This document shows, piece by piece, positions 8,018-17,687 of a DNA stretch of 64,000 bases (positions are counted from its first letter, which is position 1; every line of letters starts with the position of its first letter). A program made the translations under genes and the position numbers. The notes beneath the pieces are model-generated. The model was not told where the DNA came from. It was given only the letters and a program-made list of their open reading frames with translations, and searched no databases. Source of the stretch: Gammaproteobacteria bacterium (GTDB lineage: Bacteria > Pseudomonadota > Gammaproteobacteria > Steroidobacterales > GCA-2729495). The stretch spans positions 62,001 through 126,000 of the forward strand of contig JAUHYQ010000001.1 of the NCBI GenBank assembly GCA_030426355.1. The letters are read 5' to 3'.

Positions 8018-9043
8018 CTACCCCTCGAAGTGCTCGAACGCAGCACCGGCCGGTTTGACCGGGTGACCACCCTGGCTCCAATTCAGACCCGCCCCGTTAA
8101 TCACCTCTCCGATCCGCGTAACGGGCACGGCATGTTGGGCTGCAAGTCGCGACACCTCGGCTGCAGAAACAGCCGGCGCGCAAAAACACAACTCGTAGTC
8201 TTCGCCACCGCAAAAAAATAACTCGCGCGACAACTCGGGCCCGAAGTCCGCAACCAATGCCCCGAGATCGGGAACCACGGCACGTGCCCCGACATGACTT
8301 GCACCGAGTAACCGACTCAGGTCGATATGCACCCCGTCGGAAACATCAATCATGGCCGTCGCAATGGATCGCAGCGCGGCACCAAAAACCAGTCGAGGCT
8401 GCGGATACTCAAACGACCGACGATACGCCTGCGGGCGACTTGAGGACGCTTTGACTTGCGACGGGTCGGCCTGCCATTCAGCCATTCGCAATTCGCCCGC
8501 CAGCAGGCCGCGGCCGGCCGCTGCGCACCCGGGTGCGCCACTAAGGTAGATATCGTCCCCTTCACGAGCCCCGGCACGCGAAACAAATTGATCGCTGGGC
8601 ACCGAACCCATGACTGTCACCGCAGCACTCAAGGGGCCGCGCACAGTATCGCCCCCAACCAGCGCCACATTAAATTCCTCCGCTAAACGGACAAAACCAT
8701 CGGCGAATTGTTTCACCCATGCATCGTCAGCCTCGGGCAGCGACAAGGATAAGGTTGCCCAGTGCGCGTCTGCCCCCATGGCTGCAAGGTCGCTCAGATT
8801 TACAGCCAGCACGCGATGCCCAACCGATGCAGCGGGTGCGCCGGGAAGGAAATGAGTTCCCTCAACCAAAGCATCGGTCGCAGCAACCAGTTGGCAGCCT
8901 TCCGGCAGCGACATAATTGCTGCATCGTCACCGATACCCAGAACCACACCTCGCCGGTCACCGGAAAAACGCCGGTGAAAAATTTCAATGATGCTGCTTT
9001 CAGAAAGGGACATAGCGGACCCGGTCGCGGCCCCGAAACTCAT
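8018..9043 (-). CDS. thiL: Thiamine-monophosphate kinase
   Basis: Phosphorylates thiamine monophosphate to the active cofactor thiamine diphosphate. The PurM-like fold signature VLGIGDDAAIMSLPEG is near the N-terminus, followed by VNLSDLAAMGA and the ATP-site region GGDTVRGPLSAAVTVMG. The ATG at 9043 overlaps the nusB stop as ATGA, which favours coupled translation. A second ATG at 9013 (MSLSESSIIEIF) aligns better with known N-termini, so the first ten residues are uncertain. Confidence 0.93.
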   Translation of the reverse strand: MSFGAATGSAMSLSESSIIEIFHRRFSGDRRGVVLGIGDDAAIMSLPEGCQLVAATDALVEGTHFLPGAPAASVGHRVLAVNLSDLAAMGADAHWATLSLSLPEADDAWVKQFADGFVRLAEEFNVALVGGDTVRGPLSAAVTVMGSVPSDQFVSRAGAREGDDIYLSGAPGCAAAGRGLLAGELRMAEWQADPSQVKASSSRPQAYRRSFEYPQPRLVFGAALRSIATAMIDVSDGVHIDLSRLLGASHVGARAVVPDLGALVADFGPELSRELFFCGGEDYELCFCAPAVSAAEVSRLAAQHAVPVTRIGEVINGAGLNWSQGGHPVKPAGAAFEHFEG

Positions 9044-9456
9044 GCGGCCGGACGAAGCTTCTGGCCGGCTTTATCCAGCAGGCCGTTGACGTAACGATGC
9101 CCTCCCTCGGCCCCGAAGAGTTTGGCGAGCTCGATCGCTTCATTAATAACAACGGGGACTGGCACATCCTCATGAAAGCGCATTTCCGCGAGCGCCAGCC
9201 ACAGGATCGCGCGCTCAACCGGATCGAGCTGCTCGGGAACAATATCGCTGTAAGCAGCAATGTCCGTGTCCAGCAGAGCACGGTGGGTGTCAACATCAAC
9301 CAGCAGTGCCTCGAAGTAGTCAGCGTCGCAGGCCGTGTATTCCGACTGCTCGCGAAACTGATCCTGCAACACATCCAGAGCGTGACCCGTGATTTGCAAC
9401 TGATAAAACGCCTGCATCGCCAGTCGACGAGCTCCGCTTCTGCCTTTCTTTTGCAT
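9040..9456 (-). CDS. nusB: Transcription antitermination factor NusB
   Basis: All-helical RNA-binding factor that, with S10/NusE, binds boxA in rRNA operons. The 138-residue sequence has the N-terminal ARRLAMQAFYQLQ, the central ILWLALAEMRFHEDVPVPVV and the terminal EGGHRYVNGLLDKAGQKLRP typical of the family. It lies between ribH and thiL as in most gammaproteobacteria, 51 bases after ribH. Confidence 0.95.
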   Translation of the reverse strand: MQKKGRSGARRLAMQAFYQLQITGHALDVLQDQFREQSEYTACDADYFEALLVDVDTHRALLDTDIAAYSDIVPEQLDPVERAILWLALAEMRFHEDVPVPVVINEAIELAKLFGAEGGHRYVNGLLDKAGQKLRPAA

Positions 9457-9507
9457 TGTTAAGCGCTCTTAATATCAGTGAATCTGGCAATCAGTGGGCC
9501 GGGCGAA

Positions 9508-9987
9508 CTAGGGGATCAAGCGCCGCACCAGGCTGACGAGTTCGGCAGCCGCCAGCGCTGCCTCTTCACCCTTGTTGCCTTCGCCGCCACCAGCACGCTC
9601 GACAGCCTGCTCAGCTGTATCGACGGTCAGTACCCCGTTGCCCAGCGGAATATTGCAGTCCAGCGACACGCGCGCCAGGCCGGCCATGCATTGCGCAGAA
9701 ATATATTCAAAATGCGGAGTGCCGCCTCTTATTACTGCACCCAATGCAACGATGCCATCAAAGCGCCCGGTGCGGGCTGCGGCCTGCGCGGCAAAAGGTA
9801 ACTCGTAGGCACCCGCAACCCGCAACACCTCGATAGCGGACGGACTTACACCGGAACGCTCCAGCGCGGCCCGTGCCCCCGCAATCAATCTGTCGACAAT
9901 GTCGCCGTTAAAACGGGCAGCAACGATGCAGAAGGATGTGTCATACAACCGCCGCGACAATTCTTCAGGGTGGCTCTTCTCAGACAT
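9508..9987 (-). CDS. ribH: 6,7-dimethyl-8-ribityllumazine synthase
   Basis: Condenses the ribityl-pyrimidine with dihydroxybutanone phosphate to lumazine, the penultimate riboflavin step, in an icosahedral or decameric shell. Diagnostic blocks are VAARFNGDIVDRLI, VAGAYELPFAAQ, ALGAVIRGGTPHFEYIS (active-site His) and GNKGEEAALAAAEL. The frame is open up to a TTG at 10011. I prefer the ATG at 9987, which overlaps the end of the upstream rib gene by eight bases and gives 159 residues, near family length. Confidence 0.94.
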   Translation of the reverse strand: MSEKSHPEELSRRLYDTSFCIVAARFNGDIVDRLIAGARAALERSGVSPSAIEVLRVAGAYELPFAAQAAARTGRFDGIVALGAVIRGGTPHFEYISAQCMAGLARVSLDCNIPLGNGVLTVDTAEQAVERAGGGEGNKGEEAALAAAELVSLVRRLIP

Positions 9988-11176
9988 CGCCATAGTCGTC
10001 AATATACTCAACGATCTCCAGGCCGAACCCTGAAATCGCGTTCATTTGCTTCGGTGCGCTCAGCACGCGCATGCGCGTAATGCCGAGGTCGCAGAGGATT
10101 TGCGAGCCGATGCCATAGGTTCGCAATACGGCTTGCCCGGCCCGGCGGCTCGCCACTTCGTCAACCGGACGCCCCAGCGAGCGCACACTGGCGATCAGGT
10201 GACGCGGATCTTCCGGGTAATTCAGCACCACAACCACGCCAACTTTCTCTTCTGCAACGCGGCCCAACGCTGAACGCAACGGACGGCCGAGACGGGGGTC
10301 GCGCACACCCAGCACGTCTCCCACGATGTCCTGCACATGTACACGCACCAGCGGGATGTCAGCGCTTTCCAAATCTCCATGTATGAGAGCCGTATGCACA
10401 TTCCTGCTGACATGATCTTCATAACAACACAGACGAAACTCACCAAACTCGGTCTTTACCGGAACGTCTGCGATACGCTCCACCGAACGTTCGTTCTCGA
10501 GCCGATAGCGGATCAGATCCGCAATGCTACCGATACGAAGATTGTGCTGGCGGGCGATCACTTCCAGCTCAGGCCGTCGCGCCATGGTGCCATCTTCATT
10601 CAGTATCTCAACGATGGCGGCGGCCGGTTCAAAGCCTGCCAGTCGCGCAAGGTCGCAACCCGCCTCTGTATGACCGGCGCGATTCAGCACGCCACCGGGC
10701 TGCGCCATTATTGGAAACACGTGACCAGGTTGCTGCAAATCTTCCGGTCGGGCATCGGCAGCAGTAGCGGCTTGTATGGTGCGTGCGCGATCGTGCGCCG
10801 AAATACCCGTGGTTACTCCCTCCACAGCTTCAATCGACAGGGTGAAATTCGTGGTCTGCAGTTCGTTGGTGGTGCTCACCATCAGCGGCAGACGCAACTG
10901 CTCGCAGCGCTCGCGGGTTAACGTCAGGCAAATCAGACCGCGTCCGTAGCGAGCCATAAAATTAACGTCTGCCGGAGTAACGCAATTGGCCGCCATGATG
11001 AAATCGCCTTCGTTCTCGCGATCTTCGTCATCCACCACGATGACCATCTTGCCGGCGCGTATATCCGCGATAACATCCTCGATGTTACTGAACACCGGGT
11101 TGCTCTGTGCGTCCGTAGGTTCCACTTTTCCGCCGTGCATGGCACTGACCTCTTGCAGTGTGTCTGAATCGCTCAT
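9980..11176 (-). CDS. ribB: Dihydroxybutanone-phosphate synthase with degenerate GTP cyclohydrolase II domain (RibBX type)
   Basis: The N-terminal 210 residues form a complete RibB domain (VVDDEDRENEGDFIMAA, TTGISAHDRARTIQ, PGHVFPIMAQPGGVLNRAGH), which makes dihydroxybutanone phosphate from ribulose 5-phosphate. The C-terminal 190 residues have the RibA fold. However, the region that should read CLTGDVFGS-CDCG is DIVGDVLGVRDPRLGRPL, with all three zinc cysteines missing, and the later GRGIGL-K-RAY catalytic stretch is replaced by DPRHLIASVRSLG. GTP cyclohydrolase II activity is therefore unlikely, and a separate ribA is expected elsewhere. It overlaps the ribE stop by four bases. Confidence 0.92.
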   Translation of the reverse strand: MSDSDTLQEVSAMHGGKVEPTDAQSNPVFSNIEDVIADIRAGKMVIVVDDEDRENEGDFIMAANCVTPADVNFMARYGRGLICLTLTRERCEQLRLPLMVSTTNELQTTNFTLSIEAVEGVTTGISAHDRARTIQAATAADARPEDLQQPGHVFPIMAQPGGVLNRAGHTEAGCDLARLAGFEPAAAIVEILNEDGTMARRPELEVIARQHNLRIGSIADLIRYRLENERSVERIADVPVKTEFGEFRLCCYEDHVSRNVHTALIHGDLESADIPLVRVHVQDIVGDVLGVRDPRLGRPLRSALGRVAEEKVGVVVVLNYPEDPRHLIASVRSLGRPVDEVASRRAGQAVLRTYGIGSQILCDLGITRMRVLSAPKQMNAISGFGLEIVEYIDDYGDV

Positions 11177-11790
11177 TCGACCGAAGCTTGCTGAACCAGC
11201 CGTTCGAGGTAGCGGGCGATGATATCGACTTCTATATTAACGCGTGTTCCCGGCTGATAACCGGCAATAATGGTTTCTGATTGGGTATGAGGCACAATCA
11301 TCAACTCAAATACACATTCATTGACACGGTTCACTGTCAGGCTGACCCCATCCACGCATACTGATCCTTTCGCCGCGATGTATCGAGCCAGCGGCTCGGG
11401 TACCTCAACAGACAAGCGCAAGGAATCGCCGTCCGGCGCTATGGCTACCACCACACCAACACCGTCGACATGCCCGGTAACCATATGACCGCCCAGGGCT
11501 TCGCCCATGGTAAGCGCCTTTTCAAGATTAATGCGGTCGCCCACGGCCCGCTCGCCCAGCGTGGTGCATGCCACAGTTTCGCGCGACACGTCGGCACTGA
11601 AGCCTGGCTCCCCCGCATCGCCGTCATGCAGAGCAACCACGGTAAGGCAGGCACCATTAACTGCGATGCTGTCGCCCGGACGCACCCCCTGCAGAGGCAA
11701 TTTACCCGTCGCAAACCGAAAGCAGCCCTCACCCTCCTGCAAGGCTATCGCTGCAATTTTTCCAGTCGCCGCCACTATGCCGGTGAACAT
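11173..11790 (-). CDS. ribE: Riboflavin synthase alpha subunit
   Basis: Trimeric enzyme that dismutates two lumazines to riboflavin. The 205-residue protein shows the internal duplication of the family: MFTGIVAATG and VNGACLTVV in the first barrel, MVTGHVDGVG and VDGVSLTVNRV in the second. It overlaps ribD by 16 bases and the downstream ribB gene by four. In some naming schemes this gene is called ribC. Confidence 0.95.
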   Translation of the reverse strand: MFTGIVAATGKIAAIALQEGEGCFRFATGKLPLQGVRPGDSIAVNGACLTVVALHDGDAGEPGFSADVSRETVACTTLGERAVGDRINLEKALTMGEALGGHMVTGHVDGVGVVVAIAPDGDSLRLSVEVPEPLARYIAAKGSVCVDGVSLTVNRVNECVFELMIVPHTQSETIIAGYQPGTRVNIEVDIIARYLERLVQQASVE

Positions 11791-12893
11791 GGCCTGACCA
11801 CCTCGTAAATCATTCTCACATCGTCGCCGAAACGACGCATGTCCTGTAACCGAAGATTGTACCGTTGGGACAGGTCACTGAGCGGCGCGGCAGCAAACAT
11901 GCCTTGCGCCGTGGCTCCCATCAGGCAGGGTGCTTGATACACAATAATTTCATCAATCAGGCCGGCATCAAGCAATGCGCCGTTCAAGCGGGGGCCCGCC
12001 TCAACCAGCACTTCGTTTATTCCCTGCTCACCCAGCCGGCTGAGCAGTTCACCGAGGGCAACGCCTCCTGCAGCATCGGCATGCAGTTGCAAAAAGCCTG
12101 CACCCGCTCGCTCCAGTTCTGCGCGCCGGCTATCGCGATCGTCGACAAAAGCCAGCAACACCGCGTCAGCGGGCTCGGAAAGCAACCGCGCATCAGCCGG
12201 TGTGCGCAAATGGCTGTCAGCGATAACACGCAAGGGCTGCACTACAGGTGTGTCAACTCGAGCGTTCAAACGCGGATTATCGGCGAGTACTGTGCCTATG
12301 CCGGATAAAATCGCAGAACTGCGCGCGCGCCAGTGATGCACGTCGGCACGAGCCGCATCGCCGGTTATCCAGTGACTCTGACCGTTGGCCAATGCCGTGC
12401 GTCCGTCCACGCTGACTGCCAACTTGGCCCTGACCCATGGCCGCCCGTGCTGCATCCGTTGCGTATAGCCGCGGTTCAAGTCAATGGCTTCGGCTTCGAG
12501 TACGCCCGCTTCGACTTCGATGCCCGCTGCGCGCAGCTTCGCGTAACCGCGACCGGAAACCGTTGGATTGGGATCTTCGGTTGCTGCAACCACGCGCGTT
12601 ACACCGGCGGTGATCAGTGCATCGGCACAGGGAGGTGTGCGCCCATGATGATTGCAGGGCTCCAGCGTGACGTACGCAGTAGTGCCGCGTGCGCGATCTC
12701 CCGCCGCCCGAATGGCCAGCGGTTCGGCATGCGGCTGGCCCGCTTGCTGATGAAAACCTTCGCCAACCACTTCGCCGGCGGCGTTGACAAGCACGCAGCC
12801 CACGTTCGGATTAGGGTCGGTGGTATACATTCCGCGCCGCGCGAGCCGCAAGGCTCTCGCCATGTGGCGCTGATCGTCAGCCGTAATAGCCAT
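11775..12893 (-). CDS. ribD: Bifunctional diaminohydroxyphosphoribosylaminopyrimidine deaminase / reductase
   Basis: Catalyses the deamination and ribosyl-reduction steps of riboflavin synthesis. The N-terminal deaminase has the zinc motif HAEPLAIR and PCNHHGRTPPCADAL. The C-terminal reductase (from about residue 150) has RAKLAVSVDGRTAL, GIGTVLADNPRL and EVLVEAGPRLNGALL, the NADPH region. At 372 residues it is full length. Its start shares one base with the nrdR stop. Confidence 0.95.
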   Translation of the reverse strand: MAITADDQRHMARALRLARRGMYTTDPNPNVGCVLVNAAGEVVGEGFHQQAGQPHAEPLAIRAAGDRARGTTAYVTLEPCNHHGRTPPCADALITAGVTRVVAATEDPNPTVSGRGYAKLRAAGIEVEAGVLEAEAIDLNRGYTQRMQHGRPWVRAKLAVSVDGRTALANGQSHWITGDAARADVHHWRARSSAILSGIGTVLADNPRLNARVDTPVVQPLRVIADSHLRTPADARLLSEPADAVLLAFVDDRDSRRAELERAGAGFLQLHADAAGGVALGELLSRLGEQGINEVLVEAGPRLNGALLDAGLIDEIIVYQAPCLMGATAQGMFAAAPLSDLSQRYNLRLQDMRRFGDDVRMIYEVVRPCSPA

Positions 12894-13405
12894 TAGCGCT
12901 TCTTCTTTTCGTCAGGCAACAATGACATCTGCTCGCGACGCGATGGGCCAGCCGTCATTTCCTGCAAACGACGAATTTCGTCCTGAAACTCGGTTACGTC
13001 CTGAAAACTGCGATATACGGAAGCAAAACGCACATAGGCAACCGGATCGATGGGCTGCAGCTCTTCCATGACCATTTCCCCAAGCACCATGGCCGGCACC
13101 TCTCGCTCGCCCAGAGCCTGCAAACGATGAGTAATGGCTAAGATGATTTTTTCGATGCTCTCACTGCTCACCGGACGTTTCTCGAGCGCTCGCACAATGC
13201 CGTTGCGAAGCTTTTCTTCGTCAAAGGGCTCACGGGTTTCGTCACGCTTAATGATTCGTGGCATAACCAGTTCGGCCGACTCAAAGGTCGAAAAGCGCTC
13301 GCCGCATGACGCACATTCCCGGCGACGGCGCACCTGCCGGCCCTCACCCGCCAAACGCGAGTCAATAACCTTGGTTTCTTCGTGGCCGCAAAAAGGACAA
13401 TGCAT
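12893..13405 (-). CDS. nrdR: Transcriptional repressor NrdR
   Basis: Zinc-ribbon plus ATP-cone repressor of ribonucleotide reductase genes that senses ATP/dATP. The zinc ribbon is [10 protein letters not shown] and [13 protein letters not shown]. The ATP cone begins at [20 protein letters not shown]. The 170-residue length is slightly above the usual 150-160 because of a charged C-terminal tail ([11 protein letters not shown]). It lies 13 bases after glyA. Confidence 0.95.
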   Translation of the reverse strand: MHCPFCGHEETKVIDSRLAGEGRQVRRRRECASCGERFSTFESAELVMPRIIKRDETREPFDEEKLRNGIVRALEKRPVSSESIEKIILAITHRLQALGEREVPAMVLGEMVMEELQPIDPVAYVRFASVYRSFQDVTEFQDEIRRLQEMTAGPSRREQMSLLPDEKKKR

Positions 13406-13418
13406 GAGCTAAACCGGA

Positions 13419-14672
13419 TCAGCCATAAACCGGAAAACGCTTGCAGATCTCGAGCACCTTGGCGCGCACATCCTTGAGCAACGTCTCGTTGTCAATGTCA
13501 TCCAGAACGTCGGCGATCCAGTTAGCCAGTTCGGCAGATTCAGCCTCACCAAAACCGCGCGTGGTAATTGCCGGCGTCCCGATCCGCAATCCGCTGGTCA
13601 CAAAGGGTGACTGCGGATCGTTCGGCACAGCGTTCTTGTTAACCGTAATATTGGCAGCGCCCAATGCCGCATCGGCCGCCTTGCCGGTAATGCCCTTGTC
13701 GATCAAATCAACCAGAAACATGTGTGAGTCCGTTCCGCCGGATACGATGTTGTAGCCGCGCTGCTGCAAAACCTTTGCCATGGTGTCGGCGTTCTGCTTA
13801 ACCCTTTGCTGATAAATTTTAAAGTCGGGCTGCATAGCTTCCTTAAAAGCCACCGCCTTGGCTGCAATCACGTGCATCAGCGGGCCGCCCTGGCTGCCGG
13901 GAAAGACGCGGGAGTTCAGTGCCTTCTCAATTGTTTCATTCGCCTTCGCGAGAATAAGCCCGCCCCGCGGGCCGCGCAGGGTCTTGTGCGTCGTGGTCGT
14001 GGTGACATCCGCGATGTTAACCGGGCTGGGGTATTCACCCACCGCAACCAGTCCGGCGACATGCGCCATATCGGCCATCAGATACGCGCCAATCGAATCC
14101 GCAATGTCACGGAAGCGCTGCCAGTCGAGGATCCGCGAATACGCCGAAAAGCCGGCGATGATCATTTTCGGTTTGTGCTCGTTGGCCATCCGCTGGACTT
14201 CGTCATAATCCACTTCGCCCGTTTCCGGATTCAATCCGTATTGCACAGACTTGTATATACGTCCGGAGAAATTGACCTTTGCGCCGTGCGTCAGGTGTCC
14301 ACCATGATCCAGCGACATGCCCAACACCGTGTCGCCGGGCTCGAGCAGCGCCATGTAAACCGCCGCATTCGCCTGCGACCCCGAGTGCGGCTGAACGTTG
14401 GCGTAATGAGCGCCGAACAATTCCCTGGCACGCGCTATAGCGAGTTCTTCAGCCACATCAACGTATTCGCAACCGCCGTAATAACGCTTGCCGGGATAAC
14501 CCTCGGCGTACTTATTAGTAAGCTTGCTGCCCTGCGCTTCCAGCACGCGTGGACTGGCGTAATTTTCTGATGCAATCAGTTCAATGTGCTCTTCCTGACG
14601 CCGGGATTCCTGATCAATGGCGGCCTTCAGTTCAGGGTCAAAATCGGCGATTTTCCATTCGCTGGTGTACAT
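13419..14672 (-). CDS. glyA: Serine hydroxymethyltransferase
   Basis: PLP enzyme that converts serine and tetrahydrofolate to glycine and methylene-THF. The open frame reaches 14753, but the ATG at 14672 gives 417 residues, the E. coli length, and starts with the alignable [19 protein letters not shown]. Key features are [26 protein letters not shown] and the PLP-lysine site [15 protein letters not shown]. It is the first gene of the collinear run to pgpA and the kinase. An upstream GGAG is about ten bases from the start. Confidence 0.96.
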   Translation of the reverse strand: MYTSEWKIADFDPELKAAIDQESRRQEEHIELIASENYASPRVLEAQGSKLTNKYAEGYPGKRYYGGCEYVDVAEELAIARARELFGAHYANVQPHSGSQANAAVYMALLEPGDTVLGMSLDHGGHLTHGAKVNFSGRIYKSVQYGLNPETGEVDYDEVQRMANEHKPKMIIAGFSAYSRILDWQRFRDIADSIGAYLMADMAHVAGLVAVGEYPSPVNIADVTTTTTHKTLRGPRGGLILAKANETIEKALNSRVFPGSQGGPLMHVIAAKAVAFKEAMQPDFKIYQQRVKQNADTMAKVLQQRGYNIVSGGTDSHMFLVDLIDKGITGKAADAALGAANITVNKNAVPNDPQSPFVTSGLRIGTPAITTRGFGEAESAELANWIADVLDDIDNETLLKDVRAKVLEICKRFPVYG

Positions 14673-14757
14673 GCTTTGGGGGCTCCGGCTCAAGCTGGGG
14701 AAAGGGCGGCAATTGTAACCGCTTGAGCGATTCGGCTGCACCCCATCTGGCACATGC

Positions 14758-14833
14758 CAGGGTGCGGTGCCGGGAATGACCGCTTGCTCGGAAACCCACG
14801 TCGCTGCGCGGGCATTCCCGGCACCGCACCCTG
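14758..14833. repeat. Long inverted repeat between glyA and the deacetylase gene
   Basis: AGGGTGCGGTGCCGGGAATG at 14759-14778 is exactly complementary to 14813-14832, and one more pair (14758/14833) extends the stem. After one A/G mismatch the stem continues inward with four more pairs (14780-14783 with 14808-14811). The loop is about 24 bases. The element fills most of the 180-base gap. There is no T-run, so it is not a classic terminator on either strand; it resembles a dispersed palindromic unit. Confidence 0.8.
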
Positions 14834-14852
14834 ATGCCTGACAGTCGCAGAG

Positions 14853-15809
14853 TCAGAGAGCTTGGACGAATTCCCGCACGACGGCCGTCCAGCCTTTCGC
14901 CAGATTGTCCCGATTGTAGCCCCCACCGCCCATGCCCAGAATGCGTCCACCAGCGTGGCGGTTGGCGATATCGCACAAACGTCGCGCGGCGTAAGCGTGG
15001 GCATCGACGCTGAACTTGAGATGCGTGATCGGGTCGCCGGCGATACTGTCGGCGCCACACTGAAAAAGAATGAACTCCGGACGGGCTGCTTCCAGAAAGG
15101 TTTCGACCTCTTCCCAGGCTTTGTAAAAGCGTTCATCGCCGGCCTTGGGCGGCAATGGAATATTGAGCTTGGTGCCAACCGCCGGCCCCGTGCCGGTTTC
15201 ATGCCGATGCCCGGTTCCGGGAAACAAAGCTCGCCCGTCCTCGTGCATGTCAGCAATAAATACCGTCGGGTCCGCTTCGAAGGCATAGAACATACCATCG
15301 CCGTGGTGCGCATCAATATCCACGTAAGCCACAGATCCCAAACCGTATCGGGTGCGCAATAACTCTGCGGCGATACCGCAGTCATTAAATACGCAGAAAC
15401 CTGCGGTGTGATCCCGATAGGCATGGTGCAAACCACCGATAGGAATAAAACCGCGACGGGTCTCACCCCGCATGATGGAATCGACAAGGTTTAGCGTACC
15501 GCCCACGCAGGCCGCCGCCGCCTCATACAAGCCAGCAAAAGCGGGCGTATCCTGTGCATCCAGCATGGCTCCGCCACCGTCGCAGGTATCGCGGACAAAG
15601 TTCAGATAGTCTTCTGTGTGGTAGCTCAACAGCTCATCGCGGCTGGCCTGGCGGGCAGCCAGCATGACCACCTCTTCCGCGACTCCGCTGGATTGTAATT
15701 CCGCATGAAATACATCGTGTCGATCGGGGCCGAAGGGATGGCCGTGCCCGAAACCGTACGCGGCAGTTGCCGGATCACGAATTACCCGCACTTTGCCTAC
15801 GTTGCTCAT
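14853..15809 (-). CDS. Histone-deacetylase-family protein (AcuC / acetylpolyamine amidohydrolase-like)
   Basis: Zinc-dependent deacetylase of the arginase-deacetylase superfamily. Catalytic features are all present: [16 protein letters not shown] (His-His charge relay), [14 protein letters not shown] (zinc Asp and His), [11 protein letters not shown] (zinc Asp) and [14 protein letters not shown] (transition-state Tyr). At 318 residues it is a single-domain bacterial form. I chose the ATG at 15809, which is preceded by AAGGTGG at five to six bases; the open frame continues to 15845. The substrate could be an acetylated lysine, acetylpolyamine or other amide; context (glyA on one side, ettA divergent on the other) does not decide. 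Confidence 0.9.
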   Translation of the reverse strand: MSNVGKVRVIRDPATAAYGFGHGHPFGPDRHDVFHAELQSSGVAEEVVMLAARQASRDELLSYHTEDYLNFVRDTCDGGGAMLDAQDTPAFAGLYEAAAACVGGTLNLVDSIMRGETRRGFIPIGGLHHAYRDHTAGFCVFNDCGIAAELLRTRYGLGSVAYVDIDAHHGDGMFYAFEADPTVFIADMHEDGRALFPGTGHRHETGTGPAVGTKLNIPLPPKAGDERFYKAWEEVETFLEAARPEFILFQCGADSIAGDPITHLKFSVDAHAYAARRLCDIANRHAGGRILGMGGGGYNRDNLAKGWTAVVREFVQAL

Positions 15810-15920
15810 TCCGGCCACCTTTTCACCGTCCATCCTCGCGCCCACTCCGACCTGAGATGGATTATATGCGTGCCTTTACGGATAATGCGCATCGCTTTTA
15901 ACAGGATTGCAGGAAACACC

Positions 15921-17594
15921 ATGGCCCAGTACGTCTATACCATGAACCGCGTTGCGAAAATCGTGCCGCCCAAGCGGCACATTCTGCGTGACATCTCACT
16001 AAGCTTCTTTCCCGGTGCCAAAATCGGAGTACTCGGGTTAAACGGCGCCGGCAAGTCAACCTTGCTGCGCATAATGGGCGGCGTGGACAAGGAGTTTGAG
16101 GGTGAGGCGCGGCCGCAACCCGGCATCAAGATCGGGTACCTGCAGCAAGAGCCACTTCTGAACCCCGACAAAGACGTCCGCGGCAATGTTGAGGAAGGCG
16201 TTGCGGACGTGCTGGACTTAATCAATCGCTTTAATGCCATCAGCGACCGCTTTGCCGAGCCGATGGATGATGAAGAGATGAACAAGCTACTCGAGGAACA
16301 GGGCGAGTTGCAGAATCAGATCGACGCGAAGAACGGCTGGGAAATTGAACGCCAGCTGGAAATAGCGGCGGACGCCCTGCGCCTTCCGGACTGGGATGCC
16401 AATGTGGAGCAACTTTCCGGCGGTGAAAAGCGCCGCGTTGCACTTTGCCGCCTGTTGCTGTCGGAGCCCGACATGCTGTTGCTCGACGAACCCACCAACC
16501 ACCTGGATGCCGAATCAGTCGCGTGGCTGGAACGCTTTCTGGAACGCTTTCCGGGAACCGTTATTGCCGTTACCCATGATCGCTATTTTCTGGACAACGT
16601 TGCAGGCTGGATTCTTGAGCTGGACCGCGGCCACGGCATTCCCTGGGAAGGAAATTACAGCTCCTGGCTGGAGCAAAAAGAACAGCGACTGGAGCTCGAA
16701 GAAAAGCAGGAAGTGGCCAGACAAAGGAGCATCAAAGCTGAGCTCGAATGGGTACGCTCCAACCCCAAGGCGCGCCGCGCCAAAAGCAAGGCACGACTTG
16801 CCCGCTTTGATGAACTGAACTCTCAGCAATTTCAGAGCCGGCAGGAGACCAATGAGATTTATATTCCGCCTGGGCCGCGTCTGGGCGATCTGGTGATCGA
16901 GGTTAATAACCTGAAAAAAGGTTTTGGCAATAAACTACTGATCGACGACCTCAACTTTCAAATTCCTCCGGGCGCCATCGTCGGGGTTATCGGCCCGAAC
17001 GGCGCCGGTAAAACCACCTTCTTTAAAATGCTGGCCGGCACCGAGCAGCCCGACGAAGGCGAAATCCGTCTGGGCGAAACGGTTGAAATGGCCTATGTCG
17101 ATCAATCACGTCAGGCACTGCAGGACAGCAATACTGTCTGGCAGGAAATCTCCGGCGGTGAGGAATTGATTCGGGTTGGCAACTACGAAACCTCTTCGCG
17201 CGCTTATGTCGGCCGTTTTAATTTCAAAGGCTCGCAACAGCAGCAACAAATCGGCGAATTGTCCGGTGGCGAGCGCAACCGCGTGCATCTTGCCAAAGTG
17301 CTTAAATCCGGCGCCAACGTGCTACTGCTCGACGAACCCACCAATGACCTGGACGTGGAAACTCTGCGCGCACTGGAAAACGCGCTGCTGGACTTTCCAG
17401 GATGCGCCGTGGTCATCTCCCACGATCGCTGGTTTCTGGACCGCATAGCGACCCACATTCTGGCCTTCGAAGGCGACAGCCACGTGGAGTTTTTCGCCGG
17501 TAACTACGAAGAGTACGAAGCTGACCGCAAGCGCCGACTGGGCGATGCCGCCAACGAGCCCCATCGCATCCGTTACAAGCCCCTCAGCGGCTAG
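15921..17594 (+). CDS. ettA: Energy-dependent translational throttle protein EttA (ABC-F ATPase)
   Basis: ABC-F protein that binds the ribosomal E site and gates elongation according to ATP/ADP. The product is 557 residues (E. coli 555). It has two ABC domains with Walker [10 protein letters not shown] and GPNGAGKTT, signatures [12 protein letters not shown] and [12 protein letters not shown], and Walker [13 protein letters not shown] and [12 protein letters not shown]. The inter-domain P-site tRNA-interaction motif contains [20 protein letters not shown]. The true start is the ATG at 15921, with AGGA upstream; the open frame from 15705 is spurious and runs antisense through the deacetylase gene. 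Confidence 0.96.
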   Translation: MAQYVYTMNRVAKIVPPKRHILRDISLSFFPGAKIGVLGLNGAGKSTLLRIMGGVDKEFEGEARPQPGIKIGYLQQEPLLNPDKDVRGNVEEGVADVLDLINRFNAISDRFAEPMDDEEMNKLLEEQGELQNQIDAKNGWEIERQLEIAADALRLPDWDANVEQLSGGEKRRVALCRLLLSEPDMLLLDEPTNHLDAESVAWLERFLERFPGTVIAVTHDRYFLDNVAGWILELDRGHGIPWEGNYSSWLEQKEQRLELEEKQEVARQRSIKAELEWVRSNPKARRAKSKARLARFDELNSQQFQSRQETNEIYIPPGPRLGDLVIEVNNLKKGFGNKLLIDDLNFQIPPGAIVGVIGPNGAGKTTFFKMLAGTEQPDEGEIRLGETVEMAYVDQSRQALQDSNTVWQEISGGEELIRVGNYETSSRAYVGRFNFKGSQQQQQIGELSGGERNRVHLAKVLKSGANVLLLDEPTNDLDVETLRALENALLDFPGCAVVISHDRWFLDRIATHILAFEGDSHVEFFAGNYEEYEADRKRRLGDAANEPHRIRYKPLSG

Positions 17595-17687
17595 GGGATA
17601 GCGGCTAGCAGCCGATTGCAGCGGGTATATAATGCCGCCATGCATCTGGACTCCAGCAATAGGCTGCATCGCGGCGAGAACACGACA

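Noticed and set aside
9980-13405. Possible FMN riboswitch in the riboflavin operon
   Set aside because: The genes overlap or abut throughout, leaving no leader long enough for an RFN element, and I saw none upstream of glyA or nrdR.
13806-14570. Plus-strand frame of 254 codons antisense to glyA
   Set aside because: GlyA is unequivocal on the other strand; the shadow frame arises from codon bias at moderate to high GC.
14690-15487. Minus-strand frame of 265 codons overlapping the deacetylase gene and the inverted repeat
   Set aside because: It is out of frame with the deacetylase, whose catalytic motifs are all intact; the product is Ser/Arg/Pro-rich and unlike any protein.
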